Assembly (NCBI RefSeq): GCF_009915685.1
Contig: NZ_JAABLP010000007.1
DNA from: Pannonibacter tanglangensis
GTDB lineage: Bacteria; Pseudomonadota; Alphaproteobacteria; Rhizobiales; Stappiaceae
DNA: 64,000 nucleotides
Reading direction: 5' to 3' (one strand)
The notes under the pieces are model-generated. The model saw only the letters and a program-made list of their open reading frames with translations, was not told where the DNA came from and ran no database searches. Positions 1 through 8,771 of this stretch are shown here, piece after piece; the stretch's first letter is position 1, and each line of letters begins with the position of its first letter. The translations under genes and the position numbers were made by a program.

Positions 1-1371
1 CTTGACCGGCTGACGCAGATCACCAACCGGGACAGCGCCGACTTCAGCCAGAGCTTCACCTATGACGCGGCGGACAATGTGACGTCGAACTCGGCCGTGG
101 GCAGCTACAGCTATCCCGCTCCGACGGGGCCGCGCCCGCATGCGGTGACGCAGGCCGGCAACCAGAGCTACACTTACGACGCGCGCGGCAACATGACCGC
201 GGGCGGCGGGCGGACGATGACCTATGACGGGCTCGACCGGCCGGTCTCGGTGACGCGCGCCGGCACGACGACGACCTTCACCTATGGTCCGGACGGCGCG
301 CGGCTGAAGAAGGTCAGCGGTGGCCAGACGACGCTGTACCTCGGCGCAGACGAGGAGATCACGCCGGAAGGGCGCAAGATCCGCCATCCGCACGCGGGCG
401 TGCGCGAGGTGGACGGCACGCTCAACTGGCTGCAAAGCGATCACCTCGCCTCGATCCGTCTGATGACGGACGGCAGCGGCGCTGTCATCGCGGAGAACCA
501 CTACCGTCCCTATGGCCAGCGCTCGGAACTGCAGCAGGCGGCGAACCTGCCGCGCGAATCCAAGGGCTGGATCGGCGAGCGCGACGACCCGGAAACCGGC
601 CTCACCTACCTCAACGCCCGCTACTACGACCCAATCCTCGCCCGCTTCGTCTCACCAGACTGGTTCGACCCGACCAAACAAGGCGTCGGGACAAACAGGT
701 ATGCCTATGCGGGTAACAATCCGGTTGCGTTCAAGGATCCGAGTGGGAATTCTACGTATGTAGAGCAGGATGAGGAAAACAAGGGAGAGTATTTTGTTAG
801 GCAGGTGATGCGTGATGATGACCTCGGAATCTACGTTATTGGAGGGGATCTGGAAGATCGTTGGGAGAAGATCGGTGAGACGCGTTTCTGGGATTCATTT
901 GTGAGTCCTGAAACGGGGCGGGCGGTAGGAAAAATCTACAAAGACAAAGAAATAGATAAATACTATGATAATCTTGTAGAGCAAGCTAGTGGCGAATCTT
1001 CTTTTACGGTAGCTTGGAAGAGTTTACCTGGTGGAGAATATGACTTGAAAAGTACGTTTCCAGGTCATGAGGGTAGATCATATCATGGATTTTTGCTTGA
1101 CGGAACGTATACCTCGCTTCGCGAGGCGGGGAATATTCTTGCTGGGCAAAACGCTGCAATGCAGGGGATAGCTTTCAAAGACTATCAGCAAATGGCGGGT
1201 AGGCTACATGCATCAGATAGCTTGTTATCAGCAGGATGGAACCAAGTTTCAGGGAATGTAATGGGGCCACCGCCAAACTATGGGGAGAATGATTACCAGA
1301 GGACGCGAAGCGAGTATGGGTACCTGAAAGGATACATTCAGCAGAATCGAATTCGGGATTTCTTGCCATGA
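1..1371 (+). CDS. Rhs/YD-repeat polymorphic toxin, C-terminal part (5' end outside window)
   Basis: The reading frame is open from base 1, so only the C-terminal 456 residues are seen. YD-type repeats (YTYDARGNM, MTYDGLDRP, FTYGPDGAR) lead into the Rhs core end, GLTYLNARYYDP, and the motif DPSGN at about 736-750. In Rhs proteins this motif marks the border between the conserved shell and the variable toxin tip. The following roughly 205 residues are encoded by visibly more AT-rich DNA than the core, as expected for an exchanged tip. The tip carries GGEYDLKS, a YHGF...SLREAGN stretch and a terminal NYGEND...EYGYLKGY stretch. These resemble polymorphic toxin type 44, a predicted nuclease family, but that match is from memory and uncertain. 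The stop overlaps the next gene (ATGA), the usual toxin-immunity coupling. No transmembrane segment is obvious in the tip. Confidence 0.85.
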   Translation, partial: LDRLTQITNRDSADFSQSFTYDAADNVTSNSAVGSYSYPAPTGPRPHAVTQAGNQSYTYDARGNMTAGGGRTMTYDGLDRPVSVTRAGTTTTFTYGPDGARLKKVSGGQTTLYLGADEEITPEGRKIRHPHAGVREVDGTLNWLQSDHLASIRLMTDGSGAVIAENHYRPYGQRSELQQAANLPRESKGWIGERDDPETGLTYLNARYYDPILARFVSPDWFDPTKQGVGTNRYAYAGNNPVAFKDPSGNSTYVEQDEENKGEYFVRQVMRDDDLGIYVIGGDLEDRWEKIGETRFWDSFVSPETGRAVGKIYKDKEIDKYYDNLVEQASGESSFTVAWKSLPGGEYDLKSTFPGHEGRSYHGFLLDGTYTSLREAGNILAGQNAAMQGIAFKDYQQMAGRLHASDSLLSAGWNQVSGNVMGPPPNYGENDYQRTRSEYGYLKGYIQQNRIRDFLP

Positions 1372-1784
1372 AATTTGGATTGAGAAAATATTTGATTGCT
1401 ACCTTCGTCTTCTTTTTGGGTGCATTTACATTTGTCTTTTTTCGCATAGATGGACTAGGTTTGATTGAGACTTTGTGGCGGCAAAATCCGCCACGCATAA
1501 AAGAAGAGATATGCTCTCCAAGTCGAAATAATTGCGTAATAAAAATTACAACTAACAATGGATTTGGACCAAACTCGACAAAGACTGTTTTGTTAAACTT
1601 TAATAAATCAGCCAAATCGGATTTTTCTGATTTTCAGGAGCCATATGCAATATTTGAGCCTGAAGCATTCGTCGACTTGATGTGGCTTGATGACGAGACA
1701 CTTGAGGTGCACTATTCTGACGGTGAATTTGAGATTCATGGTAAGATGCCAATTTCTTTCAAGATTCTGTGGCGAAAAGACTAG
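1368..1784 (+). CDS. Probable immunity protein for the Rhs toxin tip (membrane-anchored)
   Basis: A 138-residue protein whose ATG overlaps the toxin stop codon in an ATGA junction, so the two are translationally coupled. The N-terminus is basic (MKFGLRKY) and followed by a strongly hydrophobic segment of about 20 residues, suggesting an inner-membrane anchor with the rest in the periplasm. Two Cys residues (EICSPSRNNC) could form a disulphide there. The C-terminal half is acidic, which suits binding a basic toxin. The gene is AT-rich like the toxin tip, so the two probably arrived together. I recognise no named family. The immunity role is inferred from position, size and composition. Confidence 0.6.
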   Translation: MKFGLRKYLIATFVFFLGAFTFVFFRIDGLGLIETLWRQNPPRIKEEICSPSRNNCVIKITTNNGFGPNSTKTVLLNFNKSAKSDFSDFQEPYAIFEPEAFVDLMWLDDETLEVHYSDGEFEIHGKMPISFKILWRKD

Positions 1785-1907
1785 ACCAAACATAAGTATC
1801 GTATTTTGAAGTGGCTTGCCTTGACTGTGGCTTCTGGATTCGACAAAAATTTGTTTTGGTCGCATTGTCAGCTTTCCTTCGGGATCTGGTAGCAGAGCGG
1901 CGGGGAC

Positions 1908-1998
1908 TTTCGTTAAGGCCCTGAGGTAGTTCTGCTGACCATGGTGGGGCCCCGATGGGAATCCTTGGTGTTGCAGATATCGAGCCTGGTTCTACTCC
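1908..1998 (-). mobile_element. Highly decayed IS481-type transposase C-terminal relic
   Basis: Read on the minus strand, this stretch aligns base by base with the better preserved relic near 2320-2400. A degraded form of the conserved C-terminal motif HQGRTMGGRTP is visible as HRGPTMVSRTT. The frame is lost outside this core, so nothing is expressed. It is one of three copies of the same transposase tail in the left 10 kb. Confidence 0.45.
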
Positions 1999-2207
1999 CC
2001 TGCGATGGTCTCGCGGTGGGCCGTTGGATCGTTCGCGTGAAATCGCTTATCGTGCAGAATGTGGTGTGCGCATCGATGCCTTTTGATCGCCTCCACCTAA
2101 GCTTAACTGTGCGGCGTCCGATGTGTTCCAGATATGGGACATGTTCGCAAGTTTGGTGGTCTTGCTGTACAGAAACGGTATTGACCTGACAGTGCCGCGT
2201 TTTGAAG

Positions 2208-2415
2208 CGTGTTCAGGCGGCTCGGGTTTCTGGTTGCACTGAAGCCTGTTTGGGTTTGGTTGTCAGGGTCTCTCCTTGGTTTTTTGCGGTGGCGTTTCGG
2301 GGGCTTTTTTCAATCCAGCGACGAAGGCCTTGAGGGGTGTTCGTCCGCCCATGGTGCGGCCCTGATGGGGGCGTTTTGTGGTGCAGAGTGCGAGCCGGTG
2401 CTCACCCCAGTTCTC
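2208..2415 (-). mobile_element. IS481-type transposase C-terminal relic with element end
   Basis: The minus strand encodes a transposase tail with KRPHQGRTMGGRTPLKAF, typical of the end of the integrase core in IS481-like enzymes, followed by a Lys-rich C-terminus and a stop at 2263. The catalytic core is missing. On the right it is fused directly to Rhs debris. The flank at about 2220-2240 matches that at 10208-10230, which points to a shared element end. Confidence 0.65.
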
Positions 2416-2426
2416 GGGCACGAATG

Positions 2427-2960
2427 CGACGCCGGGGGCTACCAGTATGACGGCTTCGGCCGGCTGAGCGCCGTTCCGGGGCTGATCAGCCTCATAACCA
2501 TGTCCTGGCACCTGTCATGCCAGCGGCCAGCCGCTGGTCACCACCTCTGCCAACGGGGTCGCCGAGACCCGCAGCTATGACGTGAGCCGGATGTGGCTGC
2601 CAGGTCAAGGCATGGGCATCGTCACCACCGCGTCGAATGCTGGAACGGGCGGGGCGGCGATGTTCCCGGAGAACTACACCCGCAACGAACGTGCCGCCTT
2701 ATGGGGGCCTGATCACCCCGTTCACATTGAACTGGTGCCATCGAACCTGCGCTGTTGCACCTGGGCTATGACTACGCCACGGTTGACCGGCTGACGCAGC
2801 CTCCTAACCGGGACAGCGCCGACGACTGCCGGAAATGCACCTCCGAACCGCAATCATGATGCGGGGACAATCTGCCATTGAACGCTGAAGTGGGCAGAGG
2901 GTGGCACTCCTGCAGCCCCGGACAGTTGCCTGCCACCTGTGATGCAGGGGGGCAGCGCTC
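2427..2960 (+). pseudogene. Decayed second copy of Rhs core sequence
   Basis: Three fragments of YD-repeat coding sequence can be read: YQYDGFGRLSAV near 2440, a NGVAETRSYD-type stretch near 2550, and LGYDYATVDRLTQ near 2763-2802. The last runs into DNA nearly identical to the first bases of the window: 2784-2830 matches 1-47, and similarity continues weakly to about 2910. Frameshifts and stops separate the pieces. This is therefore a degraded tandem Rhs copy or displaced tip cassette, not a gene. Confidence 0.65.
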
Positions 2961-3180
2961 GATTCCCGGCCATCCCCAAAGGCTTCTGTTCGGAAACGCT
3001 ATGACCAGCTGGAGGGATTGGATGCTCAGGCTCCGCGGGCTAAAGCATTACGCCACCCGCGCGGACATGGCGATGCTGCGGGCCCTAGATCGTTCTGAAC
3101 CTTACTCGCCAAAGCCAGCTCGCCAAGGACCGCACCGGCCGCAGTAAAGACTGCAATAACCCGATCTGACGCGACGGTTC

Positions 3181-3822
3181 TCAAGGCCGTGGGCTGTTCT
3201 CCGGTGCCGGTGCAATACCGCTCTCGTCGTCTTTTGCTGCCTCCGGCGGATAGAGCATCACCGTCGCCTCGGCGCTCTGGTCCGGCCCGGTAAATGCCAG
3301 CCGGACATGGTCCGCTGCCACGGCAACCAGCCGCCACCCCTCAAGCTCCTCACCCATCGCCAGCCATTCCTGACGGCTGTCTTTTGCCGTCGACTGAAGC
3401 AGGGCGAGGCGGCGGTTGCCCTCCAGCACGACGCCAACGAGGCGCAGGTTCGGCTCCGGAGGCGGCGGCGGTGGAGCGGGCGGCTCTGGTGGTGGCGGAG
3501 GAGGGGGCGGTGGTTCCGGCGTTGCCAAAATGGCCGGTGGCTCGATGACCGGGGGCGGAGGCGGCGGGGGGGCGAAGGCATCCGGCAGGCGGCGGGTCTC
3601 CGAGAACAGCGGGGCCTGAAGCAGGGCGCGCTTGATCTCCGGGTCAGGGCCGAGCCAGATGTCGATCTGCGACGGATCCGTGTTGCTTGCGGCGGTGGTT
3701 GCGCGCGGCGGCAGTTCAGCCAGATCTCCCGTCCTGGTCACAGCCCAGAACATCCCGGCGGATGCCAAAGCCGCGAGGACAAGCAGGGTCGTGGACAGGG
3801 GGGGGAGGGGTATCTGCCTCAC
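3181..3822 (-). CDS. Type II secretion GspN/GspC-like inner-membrane protein
   Basis: A 213-residue protein with one N-terminal transmembrane segment (about residues 9-27), then a periplasmic part. The motif APLFSETRRLPDAF is typical of GspN/GspC-like subunits in L-M-N operons. A long proline-rich linker (about 85-125) leads to a small beta domain beginning LRLVGVVLEGNRRLALL, like the HR/PilP-type domain that contacts the secretin. It overlaps gspM by 4 bp (ATGA), as the third gene of a leftward L-M-N operon. The linker runs to nine prolines in a row, which makes the antisense strand look like a Gly-rich ORF. No secretin gene follows; Rhs and IS debris lies there instead. The family is probable, the exact letter uncertain. 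Confidence 0.65.
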   Translation of the reverse strand: MRQIPLPPLSTTLLVLAALASAGMFWAVTRTGDLAELPPRATTAASNTDPSQIDIWLGPDPEIKRALLQAPLFSETRRLPDAFAPPPPPPPVIEPPAILATPEPPPPPPPPPEPPAPPPPPPEPNLRLVGVVLEGNRRLALLQSTAKDSRQEWLAMGEELEGWRLVAVAADHVRLAFTGPDQSAEATVMLYPPEAAKDDESGIAPAPENSPRP

Positions 3823-4454
3823 CGGGGTGCTCCAATGCCGGCCGTACTGGAGCTGGCTGTATTGGCGCTGTCTGTTCCAACCTCCGGCGCGACTGGTGCA
3901 AAGATCGAGAATCGCGCCGACAGCGGCAGACGGTCACCGATGAGCGGTCCAGCCGGACGCTGATAGCGACGAATGAGCAGATCATCAACGAGCACAATGG
4001 GCCGATGGGTTTCAAGGGCAAGCAGAAGATCAACGAAAGCGGTCATGTCGCCGAAGGCCTCGACAACGATGCCGACCGCCGGAACGTCGCCAACCTTTCG
4101 CCGGTCTTCCTCGGCTACGCTGACAAGGGTCAAGCCGGACTGCGCAGAGACGGACTGGACAAGCTGCTGCAGGCTGGCCGAGACGAGTGTGGTGTTCTCG
4201 CCTTGCCATATGTCCGGCGCGCCGGTTCCCCGATCGGACAGGGTGTCGGCTTTCAGCTGTGCCTCGGCGTCGCCGATGGCGCGTTCAAGCCGCTGCAGCT
4301 GCAGCTGTGCCTGCGCGAGACGAGCACCAGCATCGCCATGGGCGGTGACCAGAGGCTCGATCACCACGCTCCAGACGACGATGATGAGACCGGCGAGGAC
4401 AGCCCAGGCGATGATGCGCCGCTGTTGCTGAGGCAGGCGCTCGAGACCAATCAA
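3819..4454 (-). CDS. gspM: Type II secretion protein M (GspM/PilO-like)
   Basis: A 211-residue bitopic membrane protein. A basic N-terminus (ERLPQQQRR) precedes one transmembrane helix (about 14-33), a coiled-coil-like stretch rich in Gln and Leu (about 43-70), and a C-terminal ferredoxin-like domain with FVDLLLALETHRPIVLVDDLLIRR, the usual GspM/PilO signature. GspM pairs with GspL on the inner membrane to hold the GspE ATPase platform. The gene overlaps gspL at its start and the GspN/C-like gene at its end by 4 bp each, so the three are translated as a unit. Confidence 0.75.
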   Translation of the reverse strand: MIGLERLPQQQRRIIAWAVLAGLIIVVWSVVIEPLVTAHGDAGARLAQAQLQLQRLERAIGDAEAQLKADTLSDRGTGAPDIWQGENTTLVSASLQQLVQSVSAQSGLTLVSVAEEDRRKVGDVPAVGIVVEAFGDMTAFVDLLLALETHRPIVLVDDLLIRRYQRPAGPLIGDRLPLSARFSIFAPVAPEVGTDSANTASSSTAGIGAPR

Positions 4455-5509
4455 CGCGGGCGCTCCTTGCTGAAGGAGATCTCAAACCGCTCGCTGCGTG
4501 TCGACGGATCGATCCGGACAGGGGTGGCAAAGCGGACATCGCGGAAGTTCGGGTCCTGCTCGATCACCTCGATAAGGCGGGCGGCATTGACGGAGAAGCC
4601 CTCGATCATGCCGCCCTCGCGGGAAAACCGGGCCTGGCCTGTCCAGGTATCCTGTGGCAGCAGCCCAGTCAGAAGCGCCCAGGTCTCAAGAACCGATGTC
4701 GACCGGTCCTTCAGGCCGGCAACCGAAGCCTGGAAGCGAAGCGCGTCTTCGCGGCGGTTCAGCTCCGCGCGCAGATCACGTGCGATCACCGACCGCTCGG
4801 CAATCCGCGCTTCGAGTTCGGCGAGCTCCAGCTCTCTTGTGACGATCTGCAGGACGGTGGCTAGAACAAGACCGGAACCGAGGACGATGCCGACCCCGGC
4901 ATTGACCTTGTGCCAGAAGGCGCGGCGCCGGGACGCAGGTGTTGGAAACACCGCTAGCAAGGGTCCGCATGACCCGTCCGGGCGGGAAGCGTAGACTGCC
5001 GAAACATCAAGCCCGGCCGCATGCGCCGCCGCGCGCATCGCGTCGAGCGCCTGGCGCTTGAGAATGTAGACATCGACGCGGCCGCTGTTGCCTGCTTCGG
5101 CTGCTGGTTCATGTCCCCAGACTGACGTTTGTGGAGTGAAGGGGGTTGCGGTCATCAGGTCGCCATTGACCATTGCCTTCGTATCGCGCGCCGAGGCAGG
5201 CGGCAGACTGATCTGGCGACGAAACAGGAGGTCGCTCGACACCGCAACGTCAATCTCGGTGCCTCCCGCGTTGGACTTGGCGAGCATCCTGTAGAGCTCT
5301 GCCCACCGGCTCGGGGGACTGTCGGCGCCGAGTTCCTCTGCGCCGAGCGCCGCATCGTTTTTCAGTGAATATGTAATCCGCGGCAGCTGTCGCCTCGCGC
5401 CGCGGGCCATTGGAAGCTGCCGCAGGCTGGACAGGAGCTCTTCCTGCCACCATTGTAAGAATTGCCTTGCGCCAAGCGCCAGGGTTGAGTTCCTAAGGCT
5501 GTCAAACAT
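4451..5509 (-). CDS. gspL: Type II secretion protein L (GspL/PilN-like)
   Basis: The product is 352 residues if the ATG at 5509 is used. I prefer it because it leaves 66 bp for a divergent promoter before gspE, and the open frame further upstream would overlap that gene. An N-terminal cytoplasmic actin-like part (about 1-210) includes DVAVSSDLLFRRQISLP and YILKRQALDAM. One transmembrane helix follows (VGIVLGSGLVLATVL), then a coiled coil (ELELAELEARIAERS) and a periplasmic PilN-like fold. The cytoplasmic part would bind the N-domain of GspE, encoded divergently next door. No strong Shine-Dalgarno is visible. Confidence 0.75.
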   Translation of the reverse strand: MFDSLRNSTLALGARQFLQWWQEELLSSLRQLPMARGARRQLPRITYSLKNDAALGAEELGADSPPSRWAELYRMLAKSNAGGTEIDVAVSSDLLFRRQISLPPASARDTKAMVNGDLMTATPFTPQTSVWGHEPAAEAGNSGRVDVYILKRQALDAMRAAAHAAGLDVSAVYASRPDGSCGPLLAVFPTPASRRRAFWHKVNAGVGIVLGSGLVLATVLQIVTRELELAELEARIAERSVIARDLRAELNRREDALRFQASVAGLKDRSTSVLETWALLTGLLPQDTWTGQARFSREGGMIEGFSVNAARLIEVIEQDPNFRDVRFATPVRIDPSTRSERFEISFSKERPR

Positions 5510-5575
5510 GTCCGACTCGGATTCTGCCGCAAACGACTGCCGGATCGAAACCGGGCGCAAACTGTTGGTCCTGCC

Positions 5576-7267
5576 GTGTCCTACCTGTCCAAGATCTCCG
5601 CGCTGAAACCGGAAGACCTTCGCGATGCACTCGTGCGCGAAGGTATCGTTCATTCTGACAGGATGGACAAGATATGGGACGTGCATGAGGAAACAAAAAC
5701 GGCCCTCGCCCGCATCATTCTGGAGCTGGGCCTGACGACCGAAGACCGGTTCGCCGAGTTCTGGAGCGGTTGGCTCGGCGTGCAGCGGTTCGATGACAGC
5801 ATTGTGGTTGACGACGCACTCGGCCGGCTGTTCCCGAGAGGGTTTCTCAAGGCTAGCAAGATCGTTCCTGTCGCAAGTTCAGACAGGGACGTGACCGTGG
5901 CCGTCGTTGACCCTCTCAATGCCGAGGTGCTGGCCGCAATCCAGTACATCACAGACAAGGAAGTCGTGCCTGTCTGCGCAACAACGGCTGAAATCGAGCA
6001 ACTGCTGCTGCTTCAAGGGGCCGGCGAAGCAGGACAACGGGGCGGCCTTTTTGGAGGCGCGCAGGGGGGCTTCGCCGTTTCGGATGCTGAGGCCTTGCGA
6101 TCTCTGGCCAATGAAGGGCCGATTGTTCAGCTGGCAAATTCCATTTTCGCTGATGCCTATGCACGGGGCGTGTCCGACATCCATCTCGAGCCACTCGGAA
6201 CTGCACTCGCGGTGCGGTACCGGATCGACGGTCAGCTTGTCGAGATGCGACGGTTTGACCACGCGACACGTCAGGCAGTCGTCTCCCGGATCAAGATCTT
6301 GAGTGGCATGGACATCACGGAACTGCGAATGCCGCAAGACGGACGCACGTCAGTTGTTGTTGGCGGGCACAAGATCGATGTTCGTGTTTCGACCTTGCCG
6401 ACCGTCGAAGGGGAAAGCGTCGTGATGCGACTGCTGGTGCATGATGCCTCAAAGCTCGACTGGGACATTCTTGGCTTCGACGAGGAAATGATCACCTTGT
6501 TGACCGGCGTGATCAGCCAGCCGAACGGCATGTTTCTTGTGACGGGCCCGACTGGCAGCGGCAAGACCACCACCCTCTACACAGCGTTGTCGAAACTAGA
6601 CCGGCGCGCCAGAAAGGTGATCTCGATCGAGGATCCGGTTGAATATCGCCTCGCTAATGTCATGCAGGTGCACGTCAATACGGAAATTGGCCTCGACTTC
6701 CCAACGGCACTGAGAACGATCCTGCGTCAGGATCCCGATACAATCATGATTGGTGAGATCCGTGATCTCGAAACTGCTCAGATTGCGATCCGCGCTTCCA
6801 TGACCGGGCACCAGGTGTTTTCGACGCTCCATACCAATGGAGCGATTGCATCGTACAATCGCCTGTCAGATATGGGCGTGCCGCGATATCTCCTTTCCGG
6901 GCATGTGAATGGCATCATGTCCCAGCGGCTCGTCCGGCGCATCTGTTCAATGTGCAAAGAAGAGACGGGAGCCTGTCATCAATCCGGGTATGTCACGCGT
7001 GACCAGCGGCCGGTGCGCTTGTGGCGCGGCCTCGGCTGCAAGGCCTGCGGGTACACCGGGTTCAAGGGGCGCGCTATCGTGTGCGAAGTTCTCATTCCTG
7101 ACGCTGCGATCCGCGAAGTCATTGCGACGAGCGACAACTGGATGGACGTTAGCAAGGCTGCTGTTGCAAGCGGGTTTGACCCCATGTTCAAGCGCGGACT
7201 GGCGCTCGTCGATCAGGGTGTCACGTCTTTGGAAGAGTTGCTGTCCGTATGTGGGGCAACGGACTGA
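5576..7267 (+). CDS. gspE: Type II secretion hexameric ATPase GspE
   Basis: A 563-residue secretion ATPase of the GspE/PilB family that powers pseudopilus assembly from the cytoplasmic face. The N-domain (about 1-150) is followed by the ATPase core: Walker A G324-T331 (GPTGSGKT), an Asp box around SIEDPVEY, Walker B with IMIGEIRDLETA and a His box HQVFSTLHTNGA. The C-terminal zinc-binding element is complete (C457-x2-C460 and C488-x2-C491). The start is GTG at 5576, giving SYLSKISALKPEDLR; no better start lies in the short gap to gspL. The stop overlaps the gspF start in a TGATG junction. The ATPase itself appears intact although the rest of the cluster is incomplete. Confidence 0.9.
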   Translation: MSYLSKISALKPEDLRDALVREGIVHSDRMDKIWDVHEETKTALARIILELGLTTEDRFAEFWSGWLGVQRFDDSIVVDDALGRLFPRGFLKASKIVPVASSDRDVTVAVVDPLNAEVLAAIQYITDKEVVPVCATTAEIEQLLLLQGAGEAGQRGGLFGGAQGGFAVSDAEALRSLANEGPIVQLANSIFADAYARGVSDIHLEPLGTALAVRYRIDGQLVEMRRFDHATRQAVVSRIKILSGMDITELRMPQDGRTSVVVGGHKIDVRVSTLPTVEGESVVMRLLVHDASKLDWDILGFDEEMITLLTGVISQPNGMFLVTGPTGSGKTTTLYTALSKLDRRARKVISIEDPVEYRLANVMQVHVNTEIGLDFPTALRTILRQDPDTIMIGEIRDLETAQIAIRASMTGHQVFSTLHTNGAIASYNRLSDMGVPRYLLSGHVNGIMSQRLVRRICSMCKEETGACHQSGYVTRDQRPVRLWRGLGCKACGYTGFKGRAIVCEVLIPDAAIREVIATSDNWMDVSKAAVASGFDPMFKRGLALVDQGVTSLEELLSVCGATD

Positions 7268-8463
7268 TGCCACGTTTTCGGTACGCTGCAATCGACCAGA
7301 ACGGCAAGGCGCGCTCTGGTCAGCTTGATGCGATTGATGCAGGCGATCTGTCTGAAAAACTGCGCAAGCAGGGTTTGATGATAACAGACCATGCGCAGCT
7401 ACGGACCACCGACCAAGCTTTACATCGCAAGCTTTCCGTCCGTGAGCGTGACTTGGCATTGCGTTTACTCAAGAGCATTTCGTTGCTTCTCAGCGTAAAT
7501 GTTCCTCTCATTGAGGCGATCATGACTGTACAGCGTGGAGAGCGCAGCAGGTTAGGTCGGAAGGATCTTGACACGATTGCAACAAGCCTTCGGGAGGGGG
7601 CGCGGCTGTCGGCAGCATTTGCTGAAACGCGGCTATTTTCAGATCAATTTTTGCTTGGCATCGTTATGGCTGGAGAGCGCTCCGCCTCGATAGCATCCGG
7701 ACTTCAGGATCTTATTGCACTCCGAGAGCGCGAGTATGAATTTTCAAAGAAAGTGAGATCAGCTTTCTATTATCCAGGGTTCGTCTTGGTGTCTGCATTT
7801 TTCATGTTCGTTTTGATTGTAAATTTTGTTTTTCCTTCGATCGTGGATATTCTGAGGCAGTCAAAGTCTGATATGCCGTTCCTTTTTGTTGTTTATCTGG
7901 AATATGAGAAAATATTGATCGATACGCCCTTGGCGTATTTGGTCGGGTTCGCTTTATTCGTTGTGCTTTCGATCTATTGGGCATTCAAAAATTTTGGGCA
8001 TCAAGTATTTGCTAGGATGCCACTGATCGGTGCGTTACTTCGTTCGCAGGGGTTGGTTCAGTATCTGTCATCCTTGCATCTCATGCTACGGAACAACCTT
8101 TCATTGGTCGAAACGCTGACCGTTTTGCGTGATTCATCCGAACAGCCTGAACTGAAGGCCGCATCGAAGACAGCGCTGGAGCGTTTGCGGGAAGGGGCCA
8201 CCTTTTCCGATGCATTTGCCGACTGCTCGATGTTTTCTGAGACTTTGCAATCAGTCTTACGTTCGAGTGGTCAAAGTAAGGCGCTGGTCCCCGCATTGGA
8301 TAGCGCAATTCGAATAGAAAGCGAGAGGCGAGAAGGTCTTATGGATCAATTCTCCAAGGGTTTGCCGCCATTGCTTATGCTTGCTGTAGGTGGACTTGTC
8401 TCCTTATTGGTTGTCACGCTTGTTGACGCGATGATGAGTGTGAACGATGCGATCGCATTCTAG
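7267..8463 (+). CDS. gspF: Type II secretion inner-membrane platform protein GspF
   Basis: A 398-residue protein from the ATG at 7267, beginning PRFRYAAIDQNGK, the standard GspF/PilC N-terminus. Two repeated T2SSF domains lie at about 65-185 and 265-390, each with the pattern of helices ending in a transmembrane segment. The final hydrophobic stretch LLMLAVGGLVSLLVVTLVDAMM is the usual terminus. The coding DNA becomes clearly more AT-rich after about 7400 than gspE. It overlaps the next gene by 17 bp, an operon arrangement E-F-pseudopilin. Confidence 0.88.
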   Translation: MPRFRYAAIDQNGKARSGQLDAIDAGDLSEKLRKQGLMITDHAQLRTTDQALHRKLSVRERDLALRLLKSISLLLSVNVPLIEAIMTVQRGERSRLGRKDLDTIATSLREGARLSAAFAETRLFSDQFLLGIVMAGERSASIASGLQDLIALREREYEFSKKVRSAFYYPGFVLVSAFFMFVLIVNFVFPSIVDILRQSKSDMPFLFVVYLEYEKILIDTPLAYLVGFALFVVLSIYWAFKNFGHQVFARMPLIGALLRSQGLVQYLSSLHLMLRNNLSLVETLTVLRDSSEQPELKAASKTALERLREGATFSDAFADCSMFSETLQSVLRSSGQSKALVPALDSAIRIESERREGLMDQFSKGLPPLLMLAVGGLVSLLVVTLVDAMMSVNDAIAF

Positions 8464-8764
8464 TTCAGGATTCTTGTTGGTTGAATCTCTGTTCTCTCTA
8501 TTGCTTCTTTCGATCTTCGTCGTCGCGCTCCACGCTTCTGTTCTTGGTCTCATCAAGATTAATCAGAGAATCCTATCGATGCGGGCGGAGCTCATAAGTG
8601 CCTCATTGTTCCTTGCTGAAACAGAGACTTCCGCTTTGAATGAATACAATGAAGGCCAGTCAAATCTACGTGTTGATGTTTCATCTACAGAAGGTGTCAG
8701 GCTGAAAATTGTTCGATATGATGCTGACGGAGAATATGTCTATTTTCGTTACTTTCTGGAGTGA
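8447..8764 (+). CDS. Type II secretion pseudopilin (GspH/I/J-like)
   Basis: A 105-residue protein with a type IV prepilin leader: a short basic N-terminus, then Gly followed by FLLVESLFSLLLLSIFVVAL, with cleavage expected after Gly and the essential Glu at mature position +5. The remainder is a short soluble domain of about 80 residues, so this is a minor pseudopilin of the GspI size class. I cannot assign the exact letter. It follows gspF with a 17-bp overlap. The DNA is AT-rich like the 3' half of gspF. The operon stops shortly afterwards at IS debris. Confidence 0.75.
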   Translation: MRSHSSSGFLLVESLFSLLLLSIFVVALHASVLGLIKINQRILSMRAELISASLFLAETETSALNEYNEGQSNLRVDVSSTEGVRLKIVRYDADGEYVYFRYFLE

Positions 8765-8771
8765 ATTTTAG

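Noticed and set aside
1175..1615. 146-residue minus-strand frame across the toxin-immunity junction
   Set aside because: Opposes two coupled plus-strand genes and shows no signal, domain or ribosome-binding site.
3416..3619. Glycine-rich 67-residue frame that looks like a structural or PE/PGRS-type protein
   Set aside because: It is the antisense reading of the polyproline linker in the GspN/C-like gene.
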